The notes beneath the pieces are model-generated. The model saw nothing but the letters and a program-made list of their open reading frames with translations, was not told where the DNA came from and did not search any database. Position numbers and translations under genes: made by a program. From the NCBI GenBank assembly GCA_964386435.1, contig CAYLSV010000038.1:1-33160 (forward strand): a stretch of 33,160 nucleotides of DNA, given 5' to 3'. The stretch's first letter is position 1; each line of letters starts with the position of its first letter. This document shows positions 25,001 through 31,360 of this stretch, piece after piece. This DNA comes from CAYLSV01 sp964386435 (lineage in GTDB: Bacteria; Planctomycetota; Phycisphaerae; Tepidisphaerales; Tepidisphaeraceae).

Positions 25001-27434
25001 CCACTTGCGGCTGCAACGCGACGGCTCGACGTTCATCGGCTACGTCTCGACCGACGGCCTCAACTGGACCGAGCACGGCCGCGTCGACATCGACATGCCC
25101 CAAAGCCTGCGGGTCGGCATGTTCGCCAGCGCCACCAGCACCCGCGCCACCAGCCGCGTCGAGTTCCGCGACCTCGGCCTCGTCGGCGGGTCGAACCTCT
25201 CGGCCCCGCTCGCCCCAACCGAGACGGCCGCCGCGCCGCGGGTGGGCGCGATCGAGCTGACGTGGGAAGACAACTCCGGCGACGAAACCGGCTTCATCGT
25301 GCAAAGCGCCACCAGCGGCGGCGGCTGGAACCACCTCGCCACGCTCCCCGCCGGCAGCACCACCTACGACGTGACCGGCCTCGCCGCGGGGCAGAGCTAC
25401 ACGTTCCGCGTCGTTGCCTTCAACGCCGCCGGCCAGACGGCCGGCGAGTCGGTGACGGCCGTGGTGCCCGGTGCCAGCGTTGCCCCGGATGCCCCGACGA
25501 ATCTCGAAGCCACCAGCGCCGCCACCGGCATCGCGCTCGAATGGTTCGACGCCAGCGACAACGAGACGAACTTCGTCATTCAACGCCGCACCGTCGGCGG
25601 GAGCTGGAGCGACTACGTGACGCTGGGTGCCGACGCCGAGAGCTACTTCGACTCCTCGGCCACGCCGGGCGTGACGTACGAGTACCGCGTGTTCGCCACG
25701 AACAACGTCGGCGACTCGGCCGTTGCCGGGCCGGTGCAGGGCGTGGTGCCCGAGGCCGACGTGACGCTCACGAGCACCGACATCGGCCCGACCGCCCCCG
25801 GCAGCACGACCGTCGTCGTGCCCGGCCGCAGCTACGACGTCGTCGCCGGCGGCCGGACGATCTTCGGGACGTCTGACCAGTTCCGCTTCGTCCACGGCGC
25901 GATCACCGGCGACTTCGACGTCAAGGTTCGCGTCGGCAGCTACGACGCCGCGGCCACCAACAGCCGCGTCGGCCTGATGGCCCGCGACGGCACCACCGCC
26001 GGAGCCCGGTACGTCGCCCTGACCCACGACGGCGATTTGTGGCGGCTTTACCACCGCGAGGTCGGCGGGGCCCACTCGGCCGGCACCGACAAGGTCCGCG
26101 CAACCGTCGGCCAGCCCGGCTGGATGCGCATGGTCCGCGAGGGCGACACCTTCACCACCTACTTCAGCACCGACGGCACCAATTGGCACCAGCAGGCCCA
26201 GAAGGACATGCGGCTGCCCGAGACGCTGGAGGTCGGCATGTTCGCCAGTGCGACCACCGACCGCGATATGAGCCACGTCAGCTTCCGCGACCTCTCCGGC
26301 TTCCCCGGCGAAGTCAGCGATCAACCGCCGGCCGCGCCCACCGGGCTCGGGGCGAGCGTCGTCAACGGCGAGGTCCGCCTGACCTGGACCGACGCCGCCC
26401 GGCACGAGGAGAGCTACCGCGTGGTCCGCCGCGAAGCCGGCGGCAGTTGGGCGACCCTCGCCGATTTGCCGGCCAACGCCTCGACCTACACCGACGCCAC
26501 CGCCGTGGTCGGCACGACCTACGACTACCGCGTGCTGGCCATCAACACCTTTGGCCGCGCCGGCACCACGCTCCGCAATGTCGAGGTGCCCGCCCCGTCG
26601 GTTCCCGACGCCCCGAGCGAGTTGGTCGCGGTTGAGCGGGCCGACGGCGTGACGCTGACGTGGGCCGACAACTCGGTCAACGAGGCCGGCTTCACCCTCA
26701 CCCGGCAAAATGCCGACGGCACCGGCGGCACGCAGACGTTCAACCTCGACGCCGGCGCCACCACGTTCACCGACACGACCGGCGTCGTCGGCGTCGAGTA
26801 CACCTACACGCTCGTCGCCACGAACGACGTCGGCGACTCGGCCGCCGTCACGGTCAACGCCACCCGCCCCGAGGCCCCGTCAATCACGTTCACCAGCGAC
26901 GACATCGGCAACCCGCAGCCCGGCAGCACCACCGTCGTCAGCCCCGGCAGCGACTTTGACGTGACCGCCGGCGGCCGGACGATCTGGGGCCGCGACAGCG
27001 ATGGCCTGCGACTCGTCCACACGACCGTCACCGGCGACTTCGAGTTCGTCGTCCGCGTCGACGGCTACGACGCCGCGGCCACCAACAGCCGCGTCGGCAT
27101 CATGGCCCGCGCCTCAATTGATCCCGACAGCGAATACATGGCCCTTTCGCACGACGGCGACTTGTGGCGGATGTACCACCGCCATGCCGCCGGCGAGCAG
27201 AGCAGCACCACCGGCAAGAGTTCGGCCACCATCGGCCAGCCCGGTTGGATGAAGCTCGTCCGGCAGGGCGACGAGTTCGTCAGTTACTACTCGACCGACG
27301 GCCAAACCTGGACCGAGCACGGCCGCCGCACCATGGCCCTGCCCGACACCATGCTCGTCGGCATGTTCGCCAGCAGCACGTCGCACAACACCCAGAGCAC
27401 GGTCGAGTTCCGCGACGCCCGGCTGACGGTGTGA
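19035..27434 (+). CDS. Giant multidomain secreted or surface protein (LEPR-XLL-like N-terminus, propeller, FN3 and lectin-like repeats)
   Basis: 2,799 aa. Residues 42-50 read ELLETRRLM, a variant of the LEPR-XLL motif that begins many planctomycete extracellular proteins; no ordinary hydrophobic signal peptide is seen. Then, approximately: LamG-like (55-299), Big_5-like Ig domain (301-412), a glucose/sorbosone-dehydrogenase-like beta-propeller (416-859, GLTFGPDGKLYATSLDG, GNLFVADIFARQIYLLRPDG), choice-of-anchor-D-like domains (862-972 and 1166-1292), two DUF4114-like modules (974-1162 and 1299-1492), four FN3 domains (1496-1870), then three copies of a lectin-like module of about 180 aa (1875-2052, 2242-2425, 2616-2799) with two FN3 domains between each. 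The C-terminus is a module end with no sorting signal or membrane helix. It is probably adhesive or carbohydrate-binding; catalytic activity of the propeller is not shown. Confidence 0.85.
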   Translation: MSSRPERLFDDSIAGQADADAAAAFADSSKAKLEKAWKPVFELLETRRLMDGDSVFRLDFDQAAPGTLVDNDGEGIGFDAFQDNANNDGFRPDLLDLDATKGILKSVTTGGGPQGSNFQGDNTHANLLQTDFDATTSGWIIESRLLGPDGAGGITQYDDIYKQGGIFFGEDQDNYVKLVIGRYPDGNRIEFTDEYSIGPNMTERVHQNFRDIGDFGNYTSIDLRLVGDAATGEVQAYFRTDPNGAFVLMGELEIPASKRSAFFKADGEAGVIQSSRWSNSGAVTAVYDSFEIFQPVAVDGRPTVSNVSPANGAVGVSRDAAIFASIQSNTSGSRIDAASLDPTTVRLIDTATNQQIPAIATTSGAGDVIVLTPSVILGETTEYRLEITDGVTDTIGNTVVPFTSTFTTGTQGGTVDGSVRFDRSAPSVATQKNWTGLTFGPDGKLYATSLDGEIYRFDVATDGTLSNRTLINTVRQNEGFRAVIGLTFDPASTATDLVAYITHGSFEGVFEGDAPEWSGKLTKLSGPNLENYQDLVIGLPRSVGDHLSNQPVFGPDGKLYFSQAANTAMGESDPTWSEADGTPRPEQLLTAAILQIDLAAIGDSTLNVQTEGIANPYDPFAADAPVKIYATGVRNAYDLVWHSNGQLYAPTNGSGSGGSAPASPAPGDAEYGDDRLDNDLYGPLNGPQIPGLTNVPEVQSDFLFRVTEGGYYGSPNPVRDEWVLNGGNPTAGTDLHEVVSYPEGTQPDRNWRDEDVVYDFGKRISSNGAIEYIDDASTGTPFGGALDGKLFVTRYSLPKDIVILSLNGNGQVIDGKDGFDGLEGFQSPLDIVQQPGSGNLFVADIFARQIYLLRPDGGNPNAAVDQTALHFSDNHQSADRSTSRQVTVTNDGVGALNLSNVQLTGPDAARFNILNGNAAPDFLVSGQSFTFEIDYVAGKKGIESAFLQFGTNDPDAAVVEVKLRGLGTTGEGGQNEPSLQRILDLYEIPVDVGDPDPNTTEYPSDATLRGDEVIAPRFTKAGSGDVTIDVLAVMAGVRRGESMSLGTYTPGTSADTSELIRIFAGSEQTVNPEVTGTTSFNPGEEAFSFYGTFAAFHNRTVYGENDFNTWENNNSERRKVRTFPLKDENGQVVPNAYIVTFEEWEQQSDQNDIVFIVRNVAPSVGPVLGVQNLDGAPLPDRLVFSRINENGVDTRLANTVKEFGTVRLSNTGENPLEISDIALDTADWQITGGNIGSPITLQPGQTRDVTVQFVYDRSGLGNEVRQGTLTITTDSIDQPVREITLGGIWQSHSEDAPGAGTQEPTINEIVAALGYQIDIGDVWTDGNVEAVGEEVLSAYFQRNDPNSPVGVRMLAAYHQQFNTQFNTRSTIQWHEEGSESLRFLYRHRQSDGQTLLPLHENGGGPAYREFDPGDASFGFRIDGHWSDPAKNDIDYDDENDNRPAHAVRVYAVKDMDGHIVPGSYLIAHDYTGLSYSNYDYQDNIYLVTNVKPTGGAAAPTNLDATGGANIALNWDAVSEGNVVGYHVYRSDSATGSFTKVTDNPVTGTTFIDATAPQNATSFYRVVAVDYHGTEGEAATADATRGTANAPAAPSNLRSTGTTVDGVSLAWIDNASGETSQTLQRRTVGGNWVSIAVLPANVQSYADSGLDAATTYEYRVFGSNAVGNSAFSNVLSATTANDQTAPAAPTSLAGTATETEVTLTWADNATNETGYVVQRRPGSGGTWSTVATLDADAATHTDTDLTGETAYQYRVFAINALGDSDFSNTLTISTTAAPTAPVAPTKLEATASGSAIALTWQDNSDNEDTFVIQRRLPGGEWQELAVVAADGTGYADTATTAATTYEYRIAAENTVGRSRFNGPVGATTPAASEFASHDIGTNVLPGSTTVVTPNSAYDMTAGGVTLFGHADSFRFTSTLVTGDFDLTVHVADYDAAEGNSRVGLMARDGLAADARHASMSFDVDMFRLYYRSSPGSHTDVRNKVPTTSVSHLRLQRDGSTFIGYVSTDGLNWTEHGRVDIDMPQSLRVGMFASATSTRATSRVEFRDLGLVGGSNLSAPLAPTETAAAPRVGAIELTWEDNSGDETGFIVQSATSGGGWNHLATLPAGSTTYDVTGLAAGQSYTFRVVAFNAAGQTAGESVTAVVPGASVAPDAPTNLEATSAATGIALEWFDASDNETNFVIQRRTVGGSWSDYVTLGADAESYFDSSATPGVTYEYRVFATNNVGDSAVAGPVQGVVPEADVTLTSTDIGPTAPGSTTVVVPGRSYDVVAGGRTIFGTSDQFRFVHGAITGDFDVKVRVGSYDAAATNSRVGLMARDGTTAGARYVALTHDGDLWRLYHREVGGAHSAGTDKVRATVGQPGWMRMVREGDTFTTYFSTDGTNWHQQAQKDMRLPETLEVGMFASATTDRDMSHVSFRDLSGFPGEVSDQPPAAPTGLGASVVNGEVRLTWTDAARHEESYRVVRREAGGSWATLADLPANASTYTDATAVVGTTYDYRVLAINTFGRAGTTLRNVEVPAPSVPDAPSELVAVERADGVTLTWADNSVNEAGFTLTRQNADGTGGTQTFNLDAGATTFTDTTGVVGVEYTYTLVATNDVGDSAAVTVNATRPEAPSITFTSDDIGNPQPGSTTVVSPGSDFDVTAGGRTIWGRDSDGLRLVHTTVTGDFEFVVRVDGYDAAATNSRVGIMARASIDPDSEYMALSHDGDLWRMYHRHAAGEQSSTTGKSSATIGQPGWMKLVRQGDEFVSYYSTDGQTWTEHGRRTMALPDTMLVGMFASSTSHNTQSTVEFRDARLTV
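24658..25190 (+). repeat. Lectin-like module, coding repeat 1
   Basis: Encodes residues about 1875-2052. The repeats share SxxIG....PGSTTVV, then FRF, TGDFD and NSRVGLMARDG, and then STDGxNW, VGMFAS and EFRD. This first copy is the most diverged. Confidence 0.75.
25758..26310 (+). repeat. Lectin-like module, coding repeat 2
   Basis: Encodes residues about 2242-2425. With repeat 3 it shares GGRTI, YDAAATNSRVG, HDGDLWR and GQPGWM, and also recognisably similar DNA, which points to duplication of the module plus its two FN3 domains. Confidence 0.75.
26880..27434 (+). repeat. Lectin-like module, coding repeat 3
   Basis: Encodes residues about 2616-2799 and ends the protein. No cell-wall or membrane anchor follows. 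Confidence 0.75.
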
Positions 27435-27478
27435 CCGTCGACGACGTGACCCTCAACAGCGCACTCCCATCTCCCCGT

Positions 27479-27521
27479 CCCACGGCCCGGCCACGCAAGT
27501 CGCCGGGTCGTGGGCATTTTT
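27479..27521 (+). terminator. Intrinsic terminator of the giant gene
   Basis: CCCACGGCCCGGC (27479-27491) pairs with GCCGGGTCGTGGG (27502-27514) over 13 bp with one wobble, 10-nt loop, and is followed by CATTTTT. It lies 45 bp after the stop and before wrbA. Confidence 0.85.
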
Positions 27522-27561
27522 GCCGTTGCGACAACCACCCGCCGCCGCCATCATCCGCGGC

Positions 27562-28155
27562 ATGACCAAGATTGTTACCGTCTACCACAGCGGCTACGGC
27601 CACACCAAGAAGCTCGCCGAGGCCGTCCACGAAGGTGTCGGCCAAGTCGACGGCGTCGACGCCCACCTCGTCGTGGCGACGGATTACCACGAGAAGGACG
27701 CCCTCGACTTCTTCGACGACGCGGCCGGCATCATCTTCGGTTGCCCGACGTACATGGGCGGCCCGTCGGCCGACTTCAAGAAGTTCATCGACGCCGCCGG
27801 GGCCAAGTGGCTGCAGCGGGCGTGGGTCGGCAAAGTCGCCGGCGGCTTCACCAACTCCGGCAGCCTCAGCGGCGACAAGCAGAGCACGCTCATCGCCTTG
27901 GCCGTCAACGCCATGCAGCAGGGCATGATTTGGGTGCCGCAAATCGAGATGCCCGCCAGCAACAAGGGCGGCCACGACGGCCAGGAATCGCCCGGCCCCG
28001 ACGCGGTCAACCGCCTGGGCGCGTTCATGGGCGTGATGGCCAAAAGCGCCAACCAAAGCCCCGAAGGCCCCAGCCAAGGCGACCTGGAAACCGGCCGCCG
28101 CTACGGCAAACACGTCGCCGAGGTCACCCTGCAGTTCCTCCGCGGCAAGGCCTGA
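27562..28155 (+). CDS. WrbA-like flavodoxin-fold NAD(P)H:quinone oxidoreductase
   Basis: 197 aa, the normal size of the family. The N-terminal VYHSGYGHTKKLAEAV is the FMN phosphate-binding loop, followed by GIIFGCPTYMGGPSADFKKF, the ribityl/isoalloxazine segment. The family transfers electrons from NAD(P)H to quinones as two-electron carriers and helps against oxidative stress. The NSGSLSGDKQSTL segment is also family-like. There is no obvious start-site signal: CATCAT lies 7 nt before the ATG, a weak -10-like box. It follows the giant gene's terminator by 40 bp and is probably expressed on its own. WrbA versus another flavodoxin-like reductase cannot be decided with certainty. Confidence 0.85.
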   Translation: MTKIVTVYHSGYGHTKKLAEAVHEGVGQVDGVDAHLVVATDYHEKDALDFFDDAAGIIFGCPTYMGGPSADFKKFIDAAGAKWLQRAWVGKVAGGFTNSGSLSGDKQSTLIALAVNAMQQGMIWVPQIEMPASNKGGHDGQESPGPDAVNRLGAFMGVMAKSANQSPEGPSQGDLETGRRYGKHVAEVTLQFLRGKA

Positions 28156-28190
28156 CCTTGCGCCCGTTCGTGACGGCGCTCGCGTGGCAA

Positions 28191-28298
28191 CGCCGCTGAA
28201 ACCCCCACCGCCGTGGTGACGGCGGGGCTTCGCCCAAAGTGAGCGACATGCGGNNNNNNNNNNCGCCGTCACCACGGCGGTGGGGGGTTTCAGCGGCG
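28191..28298. repeat. Family B palindromic element, copy 4, broken by an N run
   Basis: Left arm 28191-28231 contains the inner hairpin CCGCCGT-GGTG-ACGGCGG (28208-28225) and ends in GGGGCTTCG. After the N run, CGCCGTCACC... continues as the reverse complement of the left arm to 28298; CGCCGCTGAAAC at the left end pairs with GTTTCAGCGGCG. The beginning of the right arm (GAAGCCC side) is missing in the N run. Confidence 0.9.
28254..28263. other. Assembly gap (10 N)
   Basis: Ten N in the second arm of the family B palindrome, at the same place as the gap at 5077. Confidence 0.95.
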
Positions 28299-28349
28299 CA
28301 AGTTGTTCAGCGCCGTGTAAACCAGGAGCGACCCGCCGCGGCGGGTGAA

Positions 28350-28355
28350 TAGACT
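28350..28355 (+). promoter_or_regulatory. Putative -10 box of the HPxxV-type gene
   Basis: TAGACT (identical to the CorC gene's box) ends 5 nt before GTG 28361. Confidence 0.35.
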
Positions 28356-28360
28356 TCGCC

Positions 28361-28612
28361 GTGGACCACGCGACGCTCAAAGACGCGCTGCTCGCCGACG
28401 CCTTCCGGCCGGTCCTCGTAAAGCTGGGCGACGGCACCGCCCACCCGATCCACCACCCGGCCAACGTGCTGCTGCTTTCCTGCAAACTCCTGATCGGCCT
28501 CGACCTCGACGAATCGGACGTGCCCACACGCCAGGTGAGCGTTCGTCACGACGACATCGTCGCCCTCACTCCGATCGACGATGACGCAGCCGGTGCCGCT
28601 GTCCTCGACTGA
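28361..28612 (+). CDS. Small planctomycete-type hypothetical protein (DGxxHPIxHP family)
   Basis: 83 aa from GTG 28361. The pattern is LLADAFRPVLVKLGDG, then HPIHHPANVLLLS, then VSVRHDDIVALTPID, which fits a well-populated family of small proteins of planctomycetes and other bacteria with the shape L-x-x-x-P-F-x-P-F-x-I-x-L-x-D-G followed by HP and a terminal beta strand. The function is unknown. It has no membrane segment or signal. It is 21 bp before the aldo/keto reductase on the same strand, so they may be co-transcribed. Confidence 0.7.
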   Translation: MDHATLKDALLADAFRPVLVKLGDGTAHPIHHPANVLLLSCKLLIGLDLDESDVPTRQVSVRHDDIVALTPIDDDAAGAAVLD

Positions 28613-28633
28613 ACCTTTCGAAGATTGATTGCC

Positions 28634-29695
28634 ATGACCGCACGCCTCGACCAATACCGTCTCCTGGGCCGCAGCGGCCTGCGGGTTTCGCCGCTCTGCT
28701 TGGGCACCATGACCTTCGGCACCGACTGGAAGTGGGGCAGCGACGAAACCGAGAGCAAAAAGGTTTTCGACGCCTACGCCGACGCCGGGGGCAACTTCAT
28801 CGACACCGCCGACCTCTACACCGGCGGCACCAGCGAGACTTTCGTCGGCCGGTTCGTCAAGGAGAACCGCCGGCGGTTCGTCGTCGCGACCAAGTTCACG
28901 TTCACCCTCGAGCAGGGCGACCCCAACGCCGGGGGCAACCACCGCAAGCACATGGTGGAGGCCGTCGAGGCGTCGCTCTCGCGGCTCGACACGGAATACA
29001 TTGACCTGCTCTGGGTCCACGCCTTCGACGGCCGCACGCCGGTGGAGGAGACGATGCGGGCGCTGGACGACCTAGTCCGCGCCGGCAAGGTGCTGTACGT
29101 CGGCGTCAGCGATTACCCGGCGTGGAAGGTCGCCGAGGCGAACACGATGGCTCTGCTCCGCGGCTGGACGCCGTTCGTGGCGCTGCAAATCGAGTACTCC
29201 CTTGTCGAGCGGACGCCCGAGCGCGACCTGATCCCAATGGCCATCGACTTCGGCCTCACCGTCACCCCGTGGAGCCCGCTGGGGCAGGGCGTGTTGACGG
29301 GCAAGTACCTGGACGACTCCGCCGACGCCGACAGCCGGATCAACCAGAACAAGCAGCGGATGGGCGGCAAGTACGTCGACGACCGCGCCGACGCCGCCGC
29401 CCGCGCGGTGGTCGAGGTCGCCAAAGCCAAGAGCACCAGCCCGAGCCAAGTAGCCCTCGCCTGGCTGCTCCACCAGCCGGGCGAGCAGGTGCCGATCATC
29501 GGCGCCCGCAAGACCGACCATTTGCTCGACAACATCGCCGCCGTCGACGTCAAGCTGACGGCCGACGATCTCGCCAAACTCAACGACGCCACCAAAATCG
29601 ACCTCGGCTTCCCCCACGACTTCCTGCAAGAAGTCGACGGCATGACCGTCGGCAAAACCAGCGTCGCCCCACCCCCGCAGGGCCGCTTGGTCTGA
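28634..29695 (+). CDS. Aldo/keto reductase
   Basis: 353 aa, typical for a bacterial family 11-13 type enzyme of the NADP(H)-dependent (alpha/beta)8 barrel. The catalytic tetrad is in place: D57 and Y62 (NFIDTADLY), K87 (VVATKF), H129 (LLWVHAFD). The late SPSQVALAWLL and IIGARK segments are the cofactor-binding end of the barrel. It reduces aldehydes or ketones; the substrate is unknown. ATG 28634 is preferred over TTG 28625; no clear Shine-Dalgarno sequence is seen. It ends 39 bp before a convergent gene. Confidence 0.92.
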   Translation: MTARLDQYRLLGRSGLRVSPLCLGTMTFGTDWKWGSDETESKKVFDAYADAGGNFIDTADLYTGGTSETFVGRFVKENRRRFVVATKFTFTLEQGDPNAGGNHRKHMVEAVEASLSRLDTEYIDLLWVHAFDGRTPVEETMRALDDLVRAGKVLYVGVSDYPAWKVAEANTMALLRGWTPFVALQIEYSLVERTPERDLIPMAIDFGLTVTPWSPLGQGVLTGKYLDDSADADSRINQNKQRMGGKYVDDRADAAARAVVEVAKAKSTSPSQVALAWLLHQPGEQVPIIGARKTDHLLDNIAAVDVKLTADDLAKLNDATKIDLGFPHDFLQEVDGMTVGKTSVAPPPQGRLV

Positions 29696-29734
29696 GCGGT
29701 CCGCGGGTTCATCATTCACCGACGACCTCCGTCA

Positions 29735-30247
29735 TCAAGCAGTGGGGGCAAGGGCGGCGAACAACGCCAAACCGAGCAGCGCGGCGAGCATGATCTGCAG
29801 CACCGTCAGCCCGCGACCATGGGCCGCGTCAAACTTCGCCGCCGCGGCGTCGAAGGCGGCCGGCGAATCGCCGGTGCGGGCCACCTCGTCGGCCGCCGTC
29901 CGCGCCGCCGCCAGCGCCGGCAGCGTCGCGAACCAGTCGTACACCAACACGCCCGCCGCCACAGCAAACAGCGCCAGCTTGATGACGTCCAAGCCGACGT
30001 TCCGCCCGAGCCCGAGCACGAGTCCCGCCACCACCGCGAACCCGACGAACAATGCCGCCGGCAGCGCGATCCGCAGCAGCCCCGCCCGCAACGCCTCGAT
30101 CACCTGCCCCGCCACGAGCGGCCCGGCATCATCATGATTCGTCGCCCGGATCACCCCCGGCACGCTGAGCAACACCACCGCCACCCCCCCGAGCCACGGC
30201 GCGAGCCCCAACCAAAACGCAGCATTCACCAAGGCGGCCGGTTCCAT
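29735..30247 (-). CDS. DUF4149-like integral membrane protein
   Basis: 170 aa with about four membrane helices: FWLGLAPWLGGVAVVLLSV, LRIALPAALFVGFAVVAGLV, VIKLALFAVAAGVLVYDWF and a last one near the C-terminus (LQIMLAALLGLALFAALA). The early WLGG and a central hydrophilic loop rich in A/D/E are like DUF4149 (TMEM205-like), but I do not call this firmly. The function is unknown. ATG 30247 is chosen; TACGAT (30254-30259) ends 6 nt upstream on the minus strand. It is convergent with the aldo/keto reductase gene and divergent from purU. Confidence 0.65.
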   Translation of the reverse strand: MEPAALVNAAFWLGLAPWLGGVAVVLLSVPGVIRATNHDDAGPLVAGQVIEALRAGLLRIALPAALFVGFAVVAGLVLGLGRNVGLDVIKLALFAVAAGVLVYDWFATLPALAAARTAADEVARTGDSPAAFDAAAAKFDAAHGRGLTVLQIMLAALLGLALFAALAPTA

Positions 30248-30253
30248 GACTGC

Positions 30254-30259
30254 ATCGTA
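30254..30259 (-). promoter_or_regulatory. Putative -10 box of the DUF4149-like gene
   Basis: TACGAT, ending 6 nt before the ATG. A TTGACG lies 20 nt further upstream (30280-30285), slightly too far for an ideal -35 box. Confidence 0.4.
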
Positions 30260-30297
30260 GATCGGAAGGACGTCATCCACGTCAACCCGCCGTCGCC

Positions 30298-30396
30298 GGA
30301 ACCCCCACCGCTGCGTGGGCAGCGGGGCCACATCCGATCTCCGACCGACACAAGAAGCGGGTGTAGCCCCGCTGCCCACGCAGCGGTGGGGGCTTC
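30298..30396. repeat. Family B palindromic element, copy 5
   Basis: Left arm 30298-30331 and right arm 30363-30396 are reverse complements at about 31 of 34 positions. Each carries the inner hairpin CCGCTGC-(GTGG or CCAC)-GCAGCGG. The right arm ends in GGGGGCTTC. It lies between the divergent DUF4149-like and purU genes, so it separates their promoters. Confidence 0.92.
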
Positions 30397-30465
30397 AGCG
30401 ACGCGAGTCCACCCGCCACGTCCTGGCACTGTGATGACGACGCCCCAACGCCGGAGCCGACGCGC

Positions 30466-30471
30466 TACCCT
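30466..30471 (+). promoter_or_regulatory. Putative -10 box of purU
   Basis: TACCCT, ending 5 nt before GTG 30477. Only three of six bases match the consensus. Confidence 0.3.
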
Positions 30472-30476
30472 CCGTT

Positions 30477-31325
30477 GTGGCCCGCCCGCCGATCCGTCGA
30501 CTGCTCATCTGGTGCCCCGACCGGCGCGGTATCATCGCGGCGGCCACCGGGTTCCTCGCCGAGCGGGGGGCCAACATCCTCGAGGCCGAGCAGCACACCG
30601 ATCCGGACGATGGCAGCTTCTGCATGCGGCTGGAGTTCGACGCCGAGAATATCCGCGGCGACCTCGTGCCCGACTGGCGAAAGCTGGCCGAGGAGTTCCG
30701 GATGGACTGGCAACTCACCGCCGCCGACCGTCGGCGCATCGCCATCCTCGTCAGCCGCGAGGGCCACTGCCTGAACGACTTGCTCTGGCGTTGCCGCCAC
30801 CACGAGCTGCCGGCGGAGGTGGCGTGCGTCATCAGCAACCACCTTGACCACGCCGCCGAGGCCCAGAGCTTCGGCGTGCCGTACCACCACCTGCCCGTCA
30901 CCGCCGACACCAAGCCGCGGCAGGAGCGGCAAGTGCTCGATTTGCTCGCCGAGGCCGACGTCGACCTCGTGTTGCTCGCCCGCTACATGCAGGTGCTGAG
31001 CCCAGCCGTTATTGACGCCTGGCGGGGCCGGATGATCAACATCCACCACAGCTTCCTCCCCGCCTTCGCCGGCGCCAAGCCGTACGCCCAGGCCTACCGC
31101 CGCGGCGTCAAGCTGATCGGCGCGACGGCCCACTACGTCACCGAAGCGCTGGACGAAGGCCCGATCATCGCCCAAGCGACAACGCCCGTCACCCACCGCG
31201 ACGGCATCGGCGACTTGATCCGCAAAGGCCGCGACCTCGAACGCACCACCCTCGCCGCCGCGGCGCGGGCGCATTTGGAGGACAAGGTCATCACCCGCGA
31301 CAACAAAACCATCGTTTTCGGCTGA
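30477..31325 (+). CDS. purU: Formyltetrahydrofolate deformylase
   Basis: 282 aa, the normal PurU length. It hydrolyses 10-formyl-tetrahydrofolate to tetrahydrofolate and formate, feeding purine synthesis and balancing one-carbon pools. An N-terminal ACT domain (LLIWCPDRRGIIAAATGFLA, residues about 9-28) precedes a formyltransferase-type domain. The catalytic residues are visible: N188 and H190 (MINIHHSFLP), and D226 (EALDEGPII). GTG 30477 is the start that begins directly at the ACT domain. It is preceded by a family B palindrome and followed 35 bp after its stop by a convergent gene. Confidence 0.93.
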   Translation: MARPPIRRLLIWCPDRRGIIAAATGFLAERGANILEAEQHTDPDDGSFCMRLEFDAENIRGDLVPDWRKLAEEFRMDWQLTAADRRRIAILVSREGHCLNDLLWRCRHHELPAEVACVISNHLDHAAEAQSFGVPYHHLPVTADTKPRQERQVLDLLAEADVDLVLLARYMQVLSPAVIDAWRGRMINIHHSFLPAFAGAKPYAQAYRRGVKLIGATAHYVTEALDEGPIIAQATTPVTHRDGIGDLIRKGRDLERTTLAAAARAHLEDKVITRDNKTIVFG

Positions 31326-31360
31326 CGCCGGCGCGGCGACGCGCGCAGCCTCGTTTTGCC

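Noticed and set aside
24948..26708. 586-codon antisense open frame
   Set aside because: Same cause; its repeated composition mirrors the FN3 and lectin-like repeats on the sense strand.
2939..30396. CRISPR array
   Set aside because: The recurring elements are palindromes scattered kilobases apart with different cores; there is no run of identical repeats with spacers and no cas gene.
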